From Blasia pusilla (Eukaryota; Marchantiophyta; Marchantiopsida; Blasiales), in the NCBI GenBank assembly GCA_050084515.1, contig CM114272.1, forward strand, positions 9,114,001 through 9,178,000: 64,000 nucleotides of DNA, written 5' to 3'. Below the pieces are notes generated by a model, which was not told the origin of the DNA, searched no databases, and saw only the letters and a program-made list of their open reading frames with translations. The position numbers and the translations under genes are program-made. Of this stretch, positions 44,838 through 57,300 are shown in pieces; within the stretch, counting starts at the first letter, position 1, and every line of letters begins with the position of its first letter.

Positions 44838-47800
44838 ATCTAACCCTAAAATTCTTAACTATAAAATCTCTATAAACCACTTTACATTTGTATACTTACA
44901 GAACTTGTATTAAAACCCTCGTTAAAACCTATTTGAGGACTCATGTTTACATTTATATGTTGCTTAACGAGGACATATAATATGCAATCCAAAGTCCTTC
45001 TATAGGTGAAAATTAGAAGCATCACCAGAGTTTATGATTTTAGAACTTAGTTCGTGAATGTCCCTCCGAAGTGGTAGACTAGATAGCAGACAAACCAATT
45101 GTTATCTACGAAGAATATCTTTACATGGTATGGTTTAAATAAAGAGAAATCTAGTACCACTTACGCTCCATCTCTATCTATGATTGATAAACATCATCGA
45201 TCCTCCTTTCTTTCCCTACACAATTTAAGGTCAGAGACAACTATTACACTTATCCCCTCAAACTCATTGATGATTGACAAGTTTTCCAAAAATTTGACTA
45301 CACTTATCAATCTCTTAAATCCTCAAGAATGGATTATGTCCAAATTCTTCTCCTACCATGGGTATTCTAGACCGCCAAGCTCATCGCCAACAAGTCCCGC
45401 GGTGAATAGTTTATGCACGAGATCCATCCACCTCTCATCTTCTATATATCCTTTTGTAAGATGAAGACCAACTTCCACTCTTATTGGAAGAATAACCAAG
45501 TCTAATACCATTATCTTTAGAATCACAAAGATAACTCGAGAAAATGAAATTAAATGTAGTGATCTTTAATGGTCCCTCCTCTTTACATACTCATAAGGGA
45601 TCCACATAAGTACAAAATAAAACCAATCTTATTTTTTGCCTTATGGATTTATTTAAATGCTCAACCAATCCCCTTTGGAAACAAGTAGCTTACTTTTTAT
45701 TTCTTCCTAAAATATCATCATAAAATCACTTCATATCCTCCCAACTACCATAGTTTGGACTCCTTCACCAATCATGACTACGTTAATGTTATTTTCATTA
45801 AGACACCAATCAACTACTTCAACTTTATGTTTCCCATGTCTTATTTACGATATCTTTTTCTAGAGTTAGGTATGTACAAATAAGGTACTCTTGAGAGGTT
45901 TATACTTTTTAAAAAATTCTTGAATGAATAACTCAACACTTGTAGAAAATGTCTCAAATACTTATAGGAGTGGAATGTACACGTTGAATCAAATTACTAT
46001 ACATTATCGGTCTTGGGATACTTTTACTTGTTTAGAGAAGATAGTAATTGTTGAGGGATATGACATGGATAAGTATCCCATCCCATATACATATGTTGGA
46101 CCTATTTACTCCAAGGGAGAAATCTGGTCCATACCACTTTTTTATTTTCAGAATATCTTTTGTCCATGCATGCCACTATTGTGCACAACTCTCGCCATCA
46201 ATACTATAGAGATTATGACCTGTACGTTATGGTAACATAGTTGGATACATTCAATCATTTGGTTGAATATCGAGCAAGCCGTCATATGGGAGTGCGTAGA
46301 AGGCTCACATGAGCGTTTTGATTCGTGATGGGATAAGGAATTTTACATTTCCAATGTCACAACCAAGATCATAGATATAGGAAATGAATTTTTTGTTAGT
46401 TAGATAAGCTCAAAGCAGCACACCATGAAATATCCGTACTTGGAAGTTACTACATTGAGAATTACCCTCATGATCAGAACATTAAGTTATCCATTCCGAA
46501 GTTGCAAGAAATTGCCACGCCTAAGTAGTTGTATTTCTCAGTACATTGCCTGCGACTGCTGTCCATCAGGTATGTGTTTATTTTGCACTGCGTCAATGGT
46601 GCAGTACCAGACTCGAGTGCTACTAATGTTCATCCTCTCGTAGTTGAGTTATGGTAATGCAAAACATATTTGCATTCCCCAACTCTTCAACAGTGCACCA
46701 TTGTTCAGGTTAGACTTTTTGTTTTTCATCCGTCCACAATGACCATAATCATGTAAGCTTCGTTTCATAAGAGTAAAACATTAGTTTTTGTTCTACATTA
46801 CTTCCCTGCTAAAACACGTCTGCATTGCACTCATGCCTACCATCAATTTTGCACTGCTATTTCTCATGTTCATTTTACCTTTTTCTACTTTCTCAATTAA
46901 TCTTACATCAGTTCATGGCATGAACGTAAATAACACTCATTTACTTTACTCACTCTTCATCTACTTTGCACACATCGCTTACGTAACTTCACAAGAGTAC
47001 GTTAAATGACACTAATTCACTTTACTCAATCTACACCTACTCCGCGCACACCGCCGTTTGCTGCGCAACAACGCAAAACTTCATGATACACTTTTCTGTA
47101 CACTTCCGACTCTTTACTTCCAATTATCTGCTCTAAAATCCAGTGTTAAACGACACAGACGTAACTACACAATTTTTGCAAAGCGTACCCTGCATACCAC
47201 TGTCCTTTGAAGAACTATTTCACGTATTATAGCGCATATTCGAACATGCAGTGTCTGTTAATTGCAATTACAAATTTTACACTACTATACATTAAAAGTA
47301 CAGATCTCTATATGCAAAAGAAGGTAAATACTCGTTATTGTGCTACTTCCTTGTCCACCATGATCCACATATACGGACCGTGCCGCATACTTATTTTTCG
47401 ACGCCCAGAACTTTCGGAACCAAAATGGCCAAGAGTCCAGGGAACCTTCACTAGCTAGTAACGATTCATTTTGCTGCATTGTCCATTGGAAAGTTGACTT
47501 GGACACAAAAATGAGGTCACTAACTTTACACCCATCCTGGGATCCGACTCTAAGGCAGTGCACAGAGTCGGGGCAAATCGTGCTTTGCACTCCTGACCTG
47601 GGATTTTGAGTGGTTGGGATAGTACACATCCAAGTGAAATCTTTTGTCGTGAATTCTAGAAGGGATATGGACTTTGGACTAGACAGGTGATTACACTTTC
47701 CTATGAAATCTTTTACCCCAAATCATGGACCAAAAGGGACTCTTCTCCTTAAGTGATAGCTGTCAGGGCCTCGCAACCGTAGGACCACCCTGGTTGGACG

Positions 47801-48917
47801 GTGCTGTATACTCGGATGGACTAACCAAAGAGAAACTCTGAATCCCAAGAGGGTTGGAACTGAGAGTAACTAACGACCCAGAGTGAACATAAGAAGAGTG
47901 CAGGAGTTCTTACATGGGTCAGGAACCAGAACCAACCTCATGGCGGGACGAGCCTGCCAAGAATCATTTAGCTCCTACACCCTGAACCTCAGACTCAGAA
48001 GACTTTAGTGGAGACCAACCTCCTAATATCATAGAAGCAAAAAATGTCATTCTGAGATAGCAAATTGACAATGGAGTCGACTTGCTTAGAACACACACCA
48101 CAAGCTTGTCATAGTTCTGGACTGAAAGGAACTACATTTTCAGAGATCGTTACAAGAAGCACCCTCAGGCATGTTCAAGAAAAATTTATGTCGTGCCAAC
48201 TTCCTTGGCACTCCAATTATCCTGAACCACATGAGTCTTGCAGAGGATAACTTAACCACATGCAGTATTGCAATCAAATGCCTATTGGCAATTTACTCCC
48301 ATTTTAGCATGTGCAAACCAAGTTGAAGAAAGCTAATGCACAGATTCTCCACCCAGAGCGTGCAAAACATACCAAACACTAGACAGGCAGTGTCCACGCA
48401 TAGTCACTGTGCACCTTGAGAATGCATGTGAAGCCCTGCTCTAACAAACGTTCAGCTGGATCCAGAGTTGAGGCATTTATCACACATATAGGCTACGTAC
48501 AATCCACCAGTTTATGATGTTGAGACCATACGAAGCTAGTTGTGCCAATTGAAAAATGATTGCTGAGGATGCTAGCCATTATACTCATCAAAGCATGTCT
48601 GAGGGAGCCGAGGGAGCCACCACTATCCATGTACTCTTTACAGATGCTATCAAAAATAATCCTGAAGCTATCATGCCACAGTACGCTAGTTTCTAAAGCA
48701 CAAAGCATCACTCCCTCTACAAACAGAATTGCGGTCCAAGGCAATTGAAGGGGAGTTCAATTTACATTTGGCAAGCGTGCTAGGCCCTCCAGTACAAAGT
48801 TCTGTACTCCAAAAGTTAACAGGAATCAAATCGAGGGAAGGAGCAAAAATTAACTACCCTTCTAAACATCATGAAGATCATGACCACGCTTCACCATCTC
48901 AAAGATTCTAGAAGAGC
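44838..48917. other. AT-rich intergenic region, no supported gene
   Basis: Short frames such as 45099-45464, 45924-46235 and 47285-47629 have no recognisable domain. 46430-47200 contains loosely repeated phrases built on TTTTGCACTGC and CACTCATTTACTTTACTCA/CACTAATTCACTTTACTCA. The part nearest SIN3 (48300-48917) is less AT-rich and may include further SIN3 transcript termini. Confidence 0.45.
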
Positions 48918-48923
48918 TTTATT
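48918..48923 (-). terminator. Poly(A) signal of SIN3
   Basis: AATAAA on the minus strand lies 33 nt after the SIN3 stop codon. It is a canonical polyadenylation signal, although plants use degenerate ones and longer 3' ends are possible. Confidence 0.6.
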
Positions 48924-48955
48924 TTGCCACGACAAATAGAGAAATGACACAAGCA

Positions 48956-51900
48956 CTACTTCTTCTCTTGAATGGAATTTGTGGACTCCTCAAACCACTT
49001 GTAAAAACGGCGTAGACGTTGCTTTTGGCAATCTTGGTCTGCATCCCGCTTCACCAAATCTTTTGACATACTGCCTGGTCTGTGCCGATTCTTCCGGCGA
49101 TGGAAAAAGTCCTCAGTATCCAATACATAAGAGACTTTTGAGGTGTTACAGGAAATCTTGTACTCCAGTCCATTGACAACAGTGACATTCACCATGGCCT
49201 TGTGCAAGGTCTCAAATTCATCTGTATCAGCCACTTTCCTCTTGTTTCTTGCAAGAAAGATACGATGAGAGTCTTTCTGCTCCATAATGGAGAGCAAAAA
49301 ATTGTTCAGGTAAGATGAGAATGAAAACTCCAGGGCACTAGCAGGAACATCATGCTTATCATTTCCGCCTTCCATCAACTGCATTAGACACTCGCTTGAA
49401 TTCAACCTATATTCAAATCGATAGATGTTGTCGTCGTGCAGGAGCACGTTGGCATTAGCGAAGTATACGAGATCAATAAACTGCCCAGGTCCACGAGACT
49501 TCTCGTATGCATGCAGAACAAGCATCTTGTTCAACACATCATCTGATATTGCAGCCTGCAGCTGTTTCACAAGTTTGAATATCAGCTTATCCAAAGTGAA
49601 AAGAATGTATGATTGCGTCCCGATAATAGTTCGGCACTCATCCTCAAATTTGGCGTTATCTGTGGAACCATCCAGTAAACTGTACAATACTCTCAAGAAC
49701 TTGGCATACAAATTTGGCGGTGCTGTATCCTTGATTGACTTCCACTTTCGCTCTGCTGCAATAGCATTTGTCTTGGCACTTAGAATGCGTTCATAGAGAG
49801 TCTGGTGAAGCCTGAAAATCACGTAGAGACTGTCATTCCCATAGAAGACGTTTGAGCTGTTTGAAGAAGCCCTGGGAAGATCAACACAAGCCCAGTATGC
49901 AGCAAGAGGTTTGCATGCTATATATGAAAGATCCAAAGATGGTGGGGATGACATCCTGTCCCTTTCCCCATCATTATCGTCTGCATCTCCATCAGCCTCA
50001 CCTTCACTCTCTCCCTTCCCATCCCGCTCACCCTCCTCATCATCCTCCTCCTCTTCGTGATCATCTTGCGAAGCATCATCCGCATCTTGCGATTCATTAC
50101 CTGACAGATCAACATCATCTGATAGATTCTCACTTGCACTTTCTTCTCCTTCATCATCTGCATCACCTTCACCGTCTGGATCATTACCTTCAGACTCTTC
50201 TATCTCTAACTGGGGACAAGATGTCTTATTAATTGCAGCACTATCCATACCATCCCGAACTTTGTACTTCTCTGGCGTAAGATTGTGACCATGCATAAAG
50301 TGAGAAACACATCTATCTTCAAGGTCTGGGGATGGTGAAAGTTCTCCTTCTTCACGTTCTACTCTTGTAGAGGTCTCAAGATGACCTCCACTACTCTTGC
50401 CTATTGCAAGTGGAACTCGAGATCTATGACCTGCTTTCACTTCCCCGCTCTTCTCTATTGCCGCATAATCCAGCTCCTCCACTGCAGATGACCTCCTCAA
50501 AGACCCAGGATCAGTAGCTTCATCCACAGATACAGGCACAACTTTTGGAGCGGAGAGATTGAATGAAGGCCCTGCCTTGGCAACTGTCAACGAATTCGAA
50601 GGATTAGTCGAAGCAGCTGAACCCTCCACCTCGGTCACTTTTGATTCCTGCAGACTTGTCTTATCTGAATCCCTCACGTCCCCATAGTTTCCAGATACTT
50701 CACCACCATCGGCAGGACTACCCTTCGTTGCAGGAACCACATTCTTACCCACATCCTCCCTATCTTCAACTCCATGGGAGTGAACAGCCACACCAAAGAA
50801 AGGTTCAATGAACTTGGTCCACATTTTCATGATCTTCTCAGACTGCTCCAACGTGTTGCAAACTTCTTCCAAAGAGTACTTGATTATCTGATACACGTCT
50901 TCATGCACAGCAGCATCAGGATAGTGATATTTCATGTCATGAATCAATGGCCGCCGGTTTCCAGCAGCAACAGCAACTGCAGAATCATCTTCCCTCCTTT
51001 TCTTGTCACTTATCTCCTTGATCTCTGTAATCAAAGCCTTCGTGCTCAAGCTCTTCTTGTCTTGCTGCTTGAAATAGAAACTTCTATGATCCAGGGATTT
51101 GTGGTAGTTTTTTGAGTAAACCTCTGCCCACACCTTATTCATGTCTGTGCGGCACCTCGCCCAATCCTCCTGTTTCTGCTTTAATCGAGACAGTATAACC
51201 GGCAGCGCAACAGTGGCATTTTTGCGTACCAGGTCGATCACATCCAACCCATGATCACCATAGATTCGCTCAATGCAGCGGAGATTTATTGTTGTCAAAT
51301 GGTCATCCACCGGCAATGAATTCATCTGCTTGACACCAGGATCCTGAACCGACTTAACCATCTCTCCCACCCTCTGTGCAGTCACGGAAGTAGACTCTAG
51401 CAGCATGTCGAGCTCAAATCGGTCATCTTCACACCGGAAAAGACTCTCCTCGTACTGATTTTTGCGCATGTGCTTGAATGAATAGTCTTCACTACCAGAT
51501 GTTACAGAAACCCAACTATCATTGAGGACTCCCCGGGCCAAGTCCGTACGATGAGTTGAGATGGGTTTAGGATAACTCTTAGGCAGAAGACGGTAGCTTG
51601 GGGTGCATCTCTCACAGTTGGAAAGGTCGAGCTCAGAAATTGGCTTGTTTGAATACTTCTCTTTGTTGAGAATTGACGAAGCCTTCTGGCATGATCCTTC
51701 CTTCAGAGCCATAAAACCGCCTCGGTCCCTCTCCTTCTCTCTTTCCTGATTAGGTTCCATGTGCAGCTCCATGTCCCTCTCTTTCCGATCTCTGTCACGT
51801 TCTTTCTCCTTCTCCACCTTGGGTTTCAGCATTGCCCCTTCTGGTCCACCAAAGTCGAGCTTCTTACTGCTGAAAACGCCAGCAAGATAGCCCTCGAGGT

Positions 51901-53167
51901 TTTCCCGACGAGACAAAAAGTCATTGAAGCCGTCCATCAGATCGGAGTGCTTTCCCAAAATGTCAGCAACCAAGCTTTGCAGCTCGGAGCGACTGATGAT
52001 TTCCTGACTAAAAATGTTCAGACACTTGAGGAATTCTTGATACGTATCACGGTTTCGCAACCTTCCTTTCACCTTGTCAAAAAACGCGAGTTGTTCTTTC
52101 TGCAGGCTAGAACTCTTCAACGCCCTCTTATCTTCGTCCAAAAGAGGAGAAGCCGAGAGTCCCTGAAGTGCTTCTCCACCATCTGCAGCCTGAGATTGCT
52201 TACGGATCAACTCGTCCGCTCGGCGCGCAGACTTGCGCTTGTGGGGCAGCCTCTGCGATGCATCCAGATCCTTTTCCTTCACTTCATCAAGGTCTTTGGC
52301 GGCTTTGTCTTTCTCCCTTCGATCAAGATCATCCTTCTTGTCCTTCTCTGGTTTCTTCCGCTGGTCTTTTTCAACCTTGGAGGATAACCGTTCTGGAACC
52401 CCGTCCACTTGCCTATCTGATCCTCGATCACGCTCTACGTAAGCACCCATCTTCTCCCTCTTAACTATCCTCTCTCCTTGAACTTGCCGAGCTTGCATCA
52501 TGCCGGTGATCTTTTCATCCCGACGAATGTTCGACTGAGCAACAGGCCTGGGAGCCACAACAGATGACACAGGTCCAGAACCGCTGGAATCTGGAAGAAA
52601 GTAAGTGAACTCTTCCAGCAAGTCCGGATGTTCGTTGAAGAGAGATGCAACCTCTTGATACACTTCACTGATTGACTTGTTGCCCTTGCGGTACATATTG
52701 AGAATCTCCAAAAATGCTTTATACACATGCTCATCCGCTTGAAAGCGGGTCTTGATCTTGTTGACATAGTTGATGGCCTGGTTGAATTCCACTGGCTGCT
52801 TCTTTGAAGGGAGTTCCTCCTCGACGGGAATGGTAATTTCATACCCCTTCGGCAGAAATGCGTTGAACCCCAGGATTAACGTTTGGTGACCTTTGAACAG
52901 ATCCTTCACTCTTGTTATCACCCCCGCCGTATCAATTCTTTGAGCCTTGAAGTCTTTCATGACTTCCAAAAATTCATCGTACTTATCTTTGTCATCCTTG
53001 AACATATCCTTAACAGCCTTCAAATACTCCAGAGCATCATCAGTGGTAAGCCGCTGCGCCGGCATGGAAGCTGGCAAGGATGCTTCAGATGTGGCCGTCT
53101 CCCCGCGATAGCCAGCCAACCTTTTCACTTGTGGACCCGGAACACCTTCCTCCCTTGACCGCTTCAT
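48956..53167 (-). CDS. SNL: Paired amphipathic helix protein SIN3-like, intronless
   Basis: A single uninterrupted frame of 1403 residues encodes a plant SIN3-like scaffold, which bridges DNA-binding repressors and histone deacetylases in the nucleus. In order: MKRSREE start typical of plant SNL proteins; PAH1 at about 41-107 (YLKAVKDMF...LILGFNAFLPKGYEI); PAH2 at about 127-193 (AINYVNKIKTRF...FTYFLPD); a charged Lys/Glu/Asp linker; PAH3 at about 356-420; the histone-deacetylase interaction domain at about 510-610 (LDLSNCERCTPSYRLLP); a very acidic Glu/Asp stretch at about 980-1070; and the SIN3 C-terminal domain at about 1080-1380. Length fits the family. Plant SNL genes known to me have many introns, so the lack of introns is odd and raises the possibility of an old retrocopy. 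The frame is fully intact, with 5' and 3' signals, so I think it is functional. Confidence 0.96.
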   Translation of the reverse strand: MKRSREEGVPGPQVKRLAGYRGETATSEASLPASMPAQRLTTDDALEYLKAVKDMFKDDKDKYDEFLEVMKDFKAQRIDTAGVITRVKDLFKGHQTLILGFNAFLPKGYEITIPVEEELPSKKQPVEFNQAINYVNKIKTRFQADEHVYKAFLEILNMYRKGNKSISEVYQEVASLFNEHPDLLEEFTYFLPDSSGSGPVSSVVAPRPVAQSNIRRDEKITGMMQARQVQGERIVKREKMGAYVERDRGSDRQVDGVPERLSSKVEKDQRKKPEKDKKDDLDRREKDKAAKDLDEVKEKDLDASQRLPHKRKSARRADELIRKQSQAADGGEALQGLSASPLLDEDKRALKSSSLQKEQLAFFDKVKGRLRNRDTYQEFLKCLNIFSQEIISRSELQSLVADILGKHSDLMDGFNDFLSRRENLEGYLAGVFSSKKLDFGGPEGAMLKPKVEKEKERDRDRKERDMELHMEPNQEREKERDRGGFMALKEGSCQKASSILNKEKYSNKPISELDLSNCERCTPSYRLLPKSYPKPISTHRTDLARGVLNDSWVSVTSGSEDYSFKHMRKNQYEESLFRCEDDRFELDMLLESTSVTAQRVGEMVKSVQDPGVKQMNSLPVDDHLTTINLRCIERIYGDHGLDVIDLVRKNATVALPVILSRLKQKQEDWARCRTDMNKVWAEVYSKNYHKSLDHRSFYFKQQDKKSLSTKALITEIKEISDKKRREDDSAVAVAAGNRRPLIHDMKYHYPDAAVHEDVYQIIKYSLEEVCNTLEQSEKIMKMWTKFIEPFFGVAVHSHGVEDREDVGKNVVPATKGSPADGGEVSGNYGDVRDSDKTSLQESKVTEVEGSAASTNPSNSLTVAKAGPSFNLSAPKVVPVSVDEATDPGSLRRSSAVEELDYAAIEKSGEVKAGHRSRVPLAIGKSSGGHLETSTRVEREEGELSPSPDLEDRCVSHFMHGHNLTPEKYKVRDGMDSAAINKTSCPQLEIEESEGNDPDGEGDADDEGEESASENLSDDVDLSGNESQDADDASQDDHEEEEDDEEGERDGKGESEGEADGDADDNDGERDRMSSPPSLDLSYIACKPLAAYWACVDLPRASSNSSNVFYGNDSLYVIFRLHQTLYERILSAKTNAIAAERKWKSIKDTAPPNLYAKFLRVLYSLLDGSTDNAKFEDECRTIIGTQSYILFTLDKLIFKLVKQLQAAISDDVLNKMLVLHAYEKSRGPGQFIDLVYFANANVLLHDDNIYRFEYRLNSSECLMQLMEGGNDKHDVPASALEFSFSSYLNNFLLSIMEQKDSHRIFLARNKRKVADTDEFETLHKAMVNVTVVNGLEYKISCNTSKVSYVLDTEDFFHRRKNRHRPGSMSKDLVKRDADQDCQKQRLRRFYKWFEESTNSIQEKK

Positions 53168-54330
53168 CGTTCCACTCGTCGAAATAGCTGGGTCACATCA
53201 TGTAACGACCTCGCCTGCGCTCCTTGGCATCTCTTCCTGCTCGCACTCACTCGGGCTCCAAGGTGCAGGTCTCGAACTGCGGATGGAGAGGAGGAATATC
53301 TGATTCACACGCAAAAGATTGCACAACTCCAAAAAGTTACATTACGAACATTTCACGGCGTACGACTTCGCCAACCAACACAATTGCGCCTGTGTCTCGC
53401 AATCACAAACGAGTGCGTGATACTGCACGGTGGACCTGCACGTCGCTCAGACAGAGCTCCACACCAGCACCAAAACCTCTTGCCCTTCCCAAACACCCGA
53501 ATGCACTGAGAAGTTGAGAACACGCCTAACACCAATCAGCGTGATTGAACCACCCCCTCACTGGACCTCCAAGTTTTCATGACAAAAGATGCGGCGGGCC
53601 GGACTCACTTTACCTGATAAAGTATTCTCGCCGGAGATTGGACGGCAGCACGAGCTTACATAACAGAAGATGGGGAACAAAGTCGATTGCAGCACTCCAC
53701 TCAATTGCGCTTCTATACTTGCGACCATTCCCTCGCGCCTCCGCCTCCCCACGTACACTGGACACTGGCACTGATCACCCGTCCCCCACCCCCCCTCTAA
53801 ACTACATGCCGAAAATCATCACCTCTCTCGCAAGATTGCACCACCCCACGGCAAGCACTTCCAACCATCTCCTCAAGACAGATCCAATCACGGTCGTCAA
53901 CGAACTATTCAAACCTCACGCTCACGACCGAGCGCTTGCAGCAGCAGCAGCACTGGGGCAGTTCTCGGTCATCGGCGTAAACCCTCGCTAACGCGAGACA
54001 GCAATCACTCTAACGGAGCGCCCCGTGTGTACCTCGAGGGTTTGTTGTCGAGTGAGAGGGGGAGAAAGCACCGACGGAGCTGTATCCCTCCCTTCGGCTC
54101 GACTGCCAGACACCAAGGCGGAAGGGACGGACTACAAAGGAGCGAGAGCGAGAGCGAGAGCTGTCGTCGTTGCTGCGCAGCCTGCATTTCGACCAAACCT
54201 TAGCGAGCAGACGAAGGCCCTCGCATCGTCAGTCGACTCACACACAGCCCAGCCCAGCCCAGCCGGTCGGTCGGGCGCCCCAGTACAACTGAGGCCTGTA
54301 TGAAAAAGAGTGTGGCTCATTCCTTCGGCT
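53168..54330 (-). promoter_or_regulatory. Leader and putative promoter region of SIN3
   Basis: This GC-rich block, in sharp contrast to the AT-rich DNA beyond 54400, lies directly before the SIN3 ATG. On the SIN3 strand it carries pyrimidine-rich tracts (repeated CTCTCG near 54138-54160), as in plant core promoters and leaders, and a repeated GGGCT motif near 54247-54268. Plus-strand frames at 53224-53517, 53545-53991 and 54025-54303 have no domains. A leader intron or a divergent transcript cannot be excluded. Confidence 0.5.
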
Positions 54331-57300
54331 TCTTGTTAACTCGTGAGTCAGACTGGGTTCGCTTAGTTTCTTTGCTTTTTAAGACCGGGTTCGGCGACAG
54401 CGCCCGTGCTGCGAGGCCAGGCAGGCATTTCCATTTTTCTTCCTTTTCTGCTTAGGTTAAAAGGAATAAATAATTCGGGTTCCGAATAATCACTTCGGAC
54501 CGTCTGAATTGTTGCGCTTCTTTCGACGACACAAAACTCAAACGTATTTTCGGGATTTCGATTTTTAATGTATGCTCTCACGCTTTTAATATTTATTATC
54601 GGCATGTGCCCGTGCTATGCATGGATGGAAATAGTCGGGAGGAAGACATCTTCTTCATTAATTTAGGTTGTTATGTTAATTTAGACATGTGTCATCATTA
54701 GAGGAGGAATAAATTTTCGAATCCCATCCTCTTTTAATCATATGGATGGTTCTAATTAGGAGAAAAAAAATTCCAAGGAGAAGATAAATGCAGAATGGGA
54801 AAGAAATTAAGAGTGACTTAGTTGCCTCAAACTATAAAAAAAAATTGGTTCCCAATTTTTTAACTTCCCTCCACTTTTGGAATGTTTATAAGGGTATTTT
54901 CAAACAAAGGATACTTTTTTTAGGACTCTTTTATAACAAAGGTCTTTTTGTTCCAATGTTTTAACTTCTTACTTGTAAGTCAATGTCACTAATTTTTTTA
55001 CATTGATCCTTTTATCTCAAGCTCCTTCCTTGCATCCGGCCTAATTTTTTTCATTTAAAAAGGATGGAGTCTTTTCATGAGGATCCTATCCTTCAATTTT
55101 TGAAAACTAGAGTGTTGTCCATACTGTTCACGAGTGATCTTTGAATTGTAAAAAAAAATATAGTTTAGCGCCTCTTGTCTTCCTTTCCCTTGCGCATTTA
55201 ATTTAATTGTCTCCTCTTAACTTAACTTCCTCTCTTGAAGTGACATGTATCAATACCAAAGGAACCCTCACAGGAGGGTTTTCTCTAACTCCATCCTCTT
55301 TTAATTATATAGATGATCAAAAAGCATGATTTTACAAACTTGAAATCTAAATGCTATTTGGAGGATGCATGTTTTGTGAATGTTCTACGTGTTTTGCTGC
55401 ATGTATGCTAAAAATATTATTTTTACATTGTGACCCATTTTAGTATAAGAAAATACTTTGAAAAATTTTTTTATCGCAGACTGCACAAACACATATGCTT
55501 GCTATTTTCTAATAAAACTATTTCCCCAACACAAAGTAAACTCCCATAAACCATTCTCGACATCCATAGATTTTCTCCTCTGGTTTTGGTATAGATTCTA
55601 GATTAGGTTATAATTATATTCATATTTCTAGTAATATCAAATGATAAATTTCTATGTGTCTTACAAGTTATAGCTAGAATAAAATCCTTTACTCATTTTT
55701 TTTCTTATTAAAACCATACTTTTACAAGTCTTTTCAATCTAGAAGCACTAATGAAAGAAAACTTTATACATGACAATGAGTAAGTTTAGCTTATTTTAGT
55801 GTATAAGAAATGCAGATTCTCTAGTTTTTTTTCAAAAAAAAGGAAAAAAAATATCAGGAATAAAATAATAAAAGGAACTTTTCAAGATAAAAATGAGTGA
55901 ATTTCCACAATTCAATGTTTTGAAAAAAATCTTGCAATTCCAACAAGTGTGTGAGGTAGCCAACTATTGTTAAGCAAGAACATGATAGGTTATGAAGATA
56001 GCTTGTGATAAATATAGATTGGTCTAGATCCTACATGATTACAAAAGTACATGTAAAGGATGTATTAAAGATCTCTATGTTAACATTGTAGTTGTTGTAG
56101 AACCAAAGATAAATGGAGCAAATCGTATTTACAATAAATTAAGAAGTTTGAATCAAATAGAAGATCGCAATGGATGATATATTTGTCTTTGAGAATAGGC
56201 CAAAATTAATGAAATCCATGTTCTCATGAAGGACAATAATTTTGGAAATGAATTCTTGAGAGACTTGTGAATATGAGTAACTAAGATAAGTTGAGCAGAA
56301 GAAGAATATATCATATAGGGTATATTAAATAAATAAATATGCAGCATGTAGCAAGTATAATTTAGACAAAATTCACTAGCATTTTTTCGGAAATTTTTCT
56401 TGTTTAACTTTAGAAATTTAGTGAGATTTTTGGCAAATCCCACTAGGTTTTATATTTTTTGAAATTTGCATATTTCCTTGTAGATAAAAATAAGAATAAG
56501 TCCATAAATTGTATGTTTCATTCAATTGTGTACCTAAGGAAAATAATTACCAATAAGTAGAGCTAGTGGAAGTACATTAATGGAAAAGTATATACTTATG
56601 AGATTTATAATTATTTCCTTATAATTATTTCAAGATGAATCCAAGGACCTAACATAACGTATCTTTCATTATTTGGTAACATTTGACTTATTAACTTATT
56701 AACTACAATTAAGGAATTAAAGAGGCAGTACCTTACAGAAATCAATGTTTGCTAAAATGGTCATAAGACACATAATTTACTTAAAATAGTGAAGCAAGAA
56801 TCATATGGCTAAGGGCTAGATTATTAAAAAAAAATCTATTTAAATTACAATCGGAAGCGATGTATAAATTTAATGACACGTCATGGCCTACAAGAGCTAT
56901 AAAATCATGGTATCTTTTAAGAAATCACATGGGCATAAGATGCAAACTTATCTTAATGTTTAAACTTTCAGTATTTTTTTGTTTAAGAGATAAGCAATAT
57001 AAATTGAGGCCTAGAGGGGGTCTTTGTGGTTCCAATTTTATGAGGTTATGGTGACTTATATGCATAGGCCACCTCATTACTTATTATGTGATACTCTTTG
57101 AGGGCTTCTTGTCTCTTACGTGTATTGCACCCTTGAATTTGTAGTTGGGGATGCCCCACGAGCCTATAAGGCTAAAACAATTTCATTTTTAGGAAATGTA
57201 CTCTTGTGAGATCCCTTATCTTATTTCATATACATTTGTTCACTTATTTTGGCTCTCTAAGTCTACTTCATTGACCTTCTAAGAGACGAATAACTTGCGT

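Noticed and set aside
48840-48955. Poly(A) tail proving SIN3 is a processed retrocopy
   Set aside because: No A-rich tail or target duplication is visible after the stop codon, so the retrocopy idea rests only on the absence of introns.
49852-50232. His/Leu-rich frames opposite the SIN3 acidic region
   Set aside because: They are shadows of the Glu/Asp-rich SIN3 codons.
53224-54303. Three plus-strand frames upstream of SIN3 as a divergent gene
   Set aside because: No domains, no splice continuity, GC-rich leader region. Better explained as promoter and 5' leader of SIN3.
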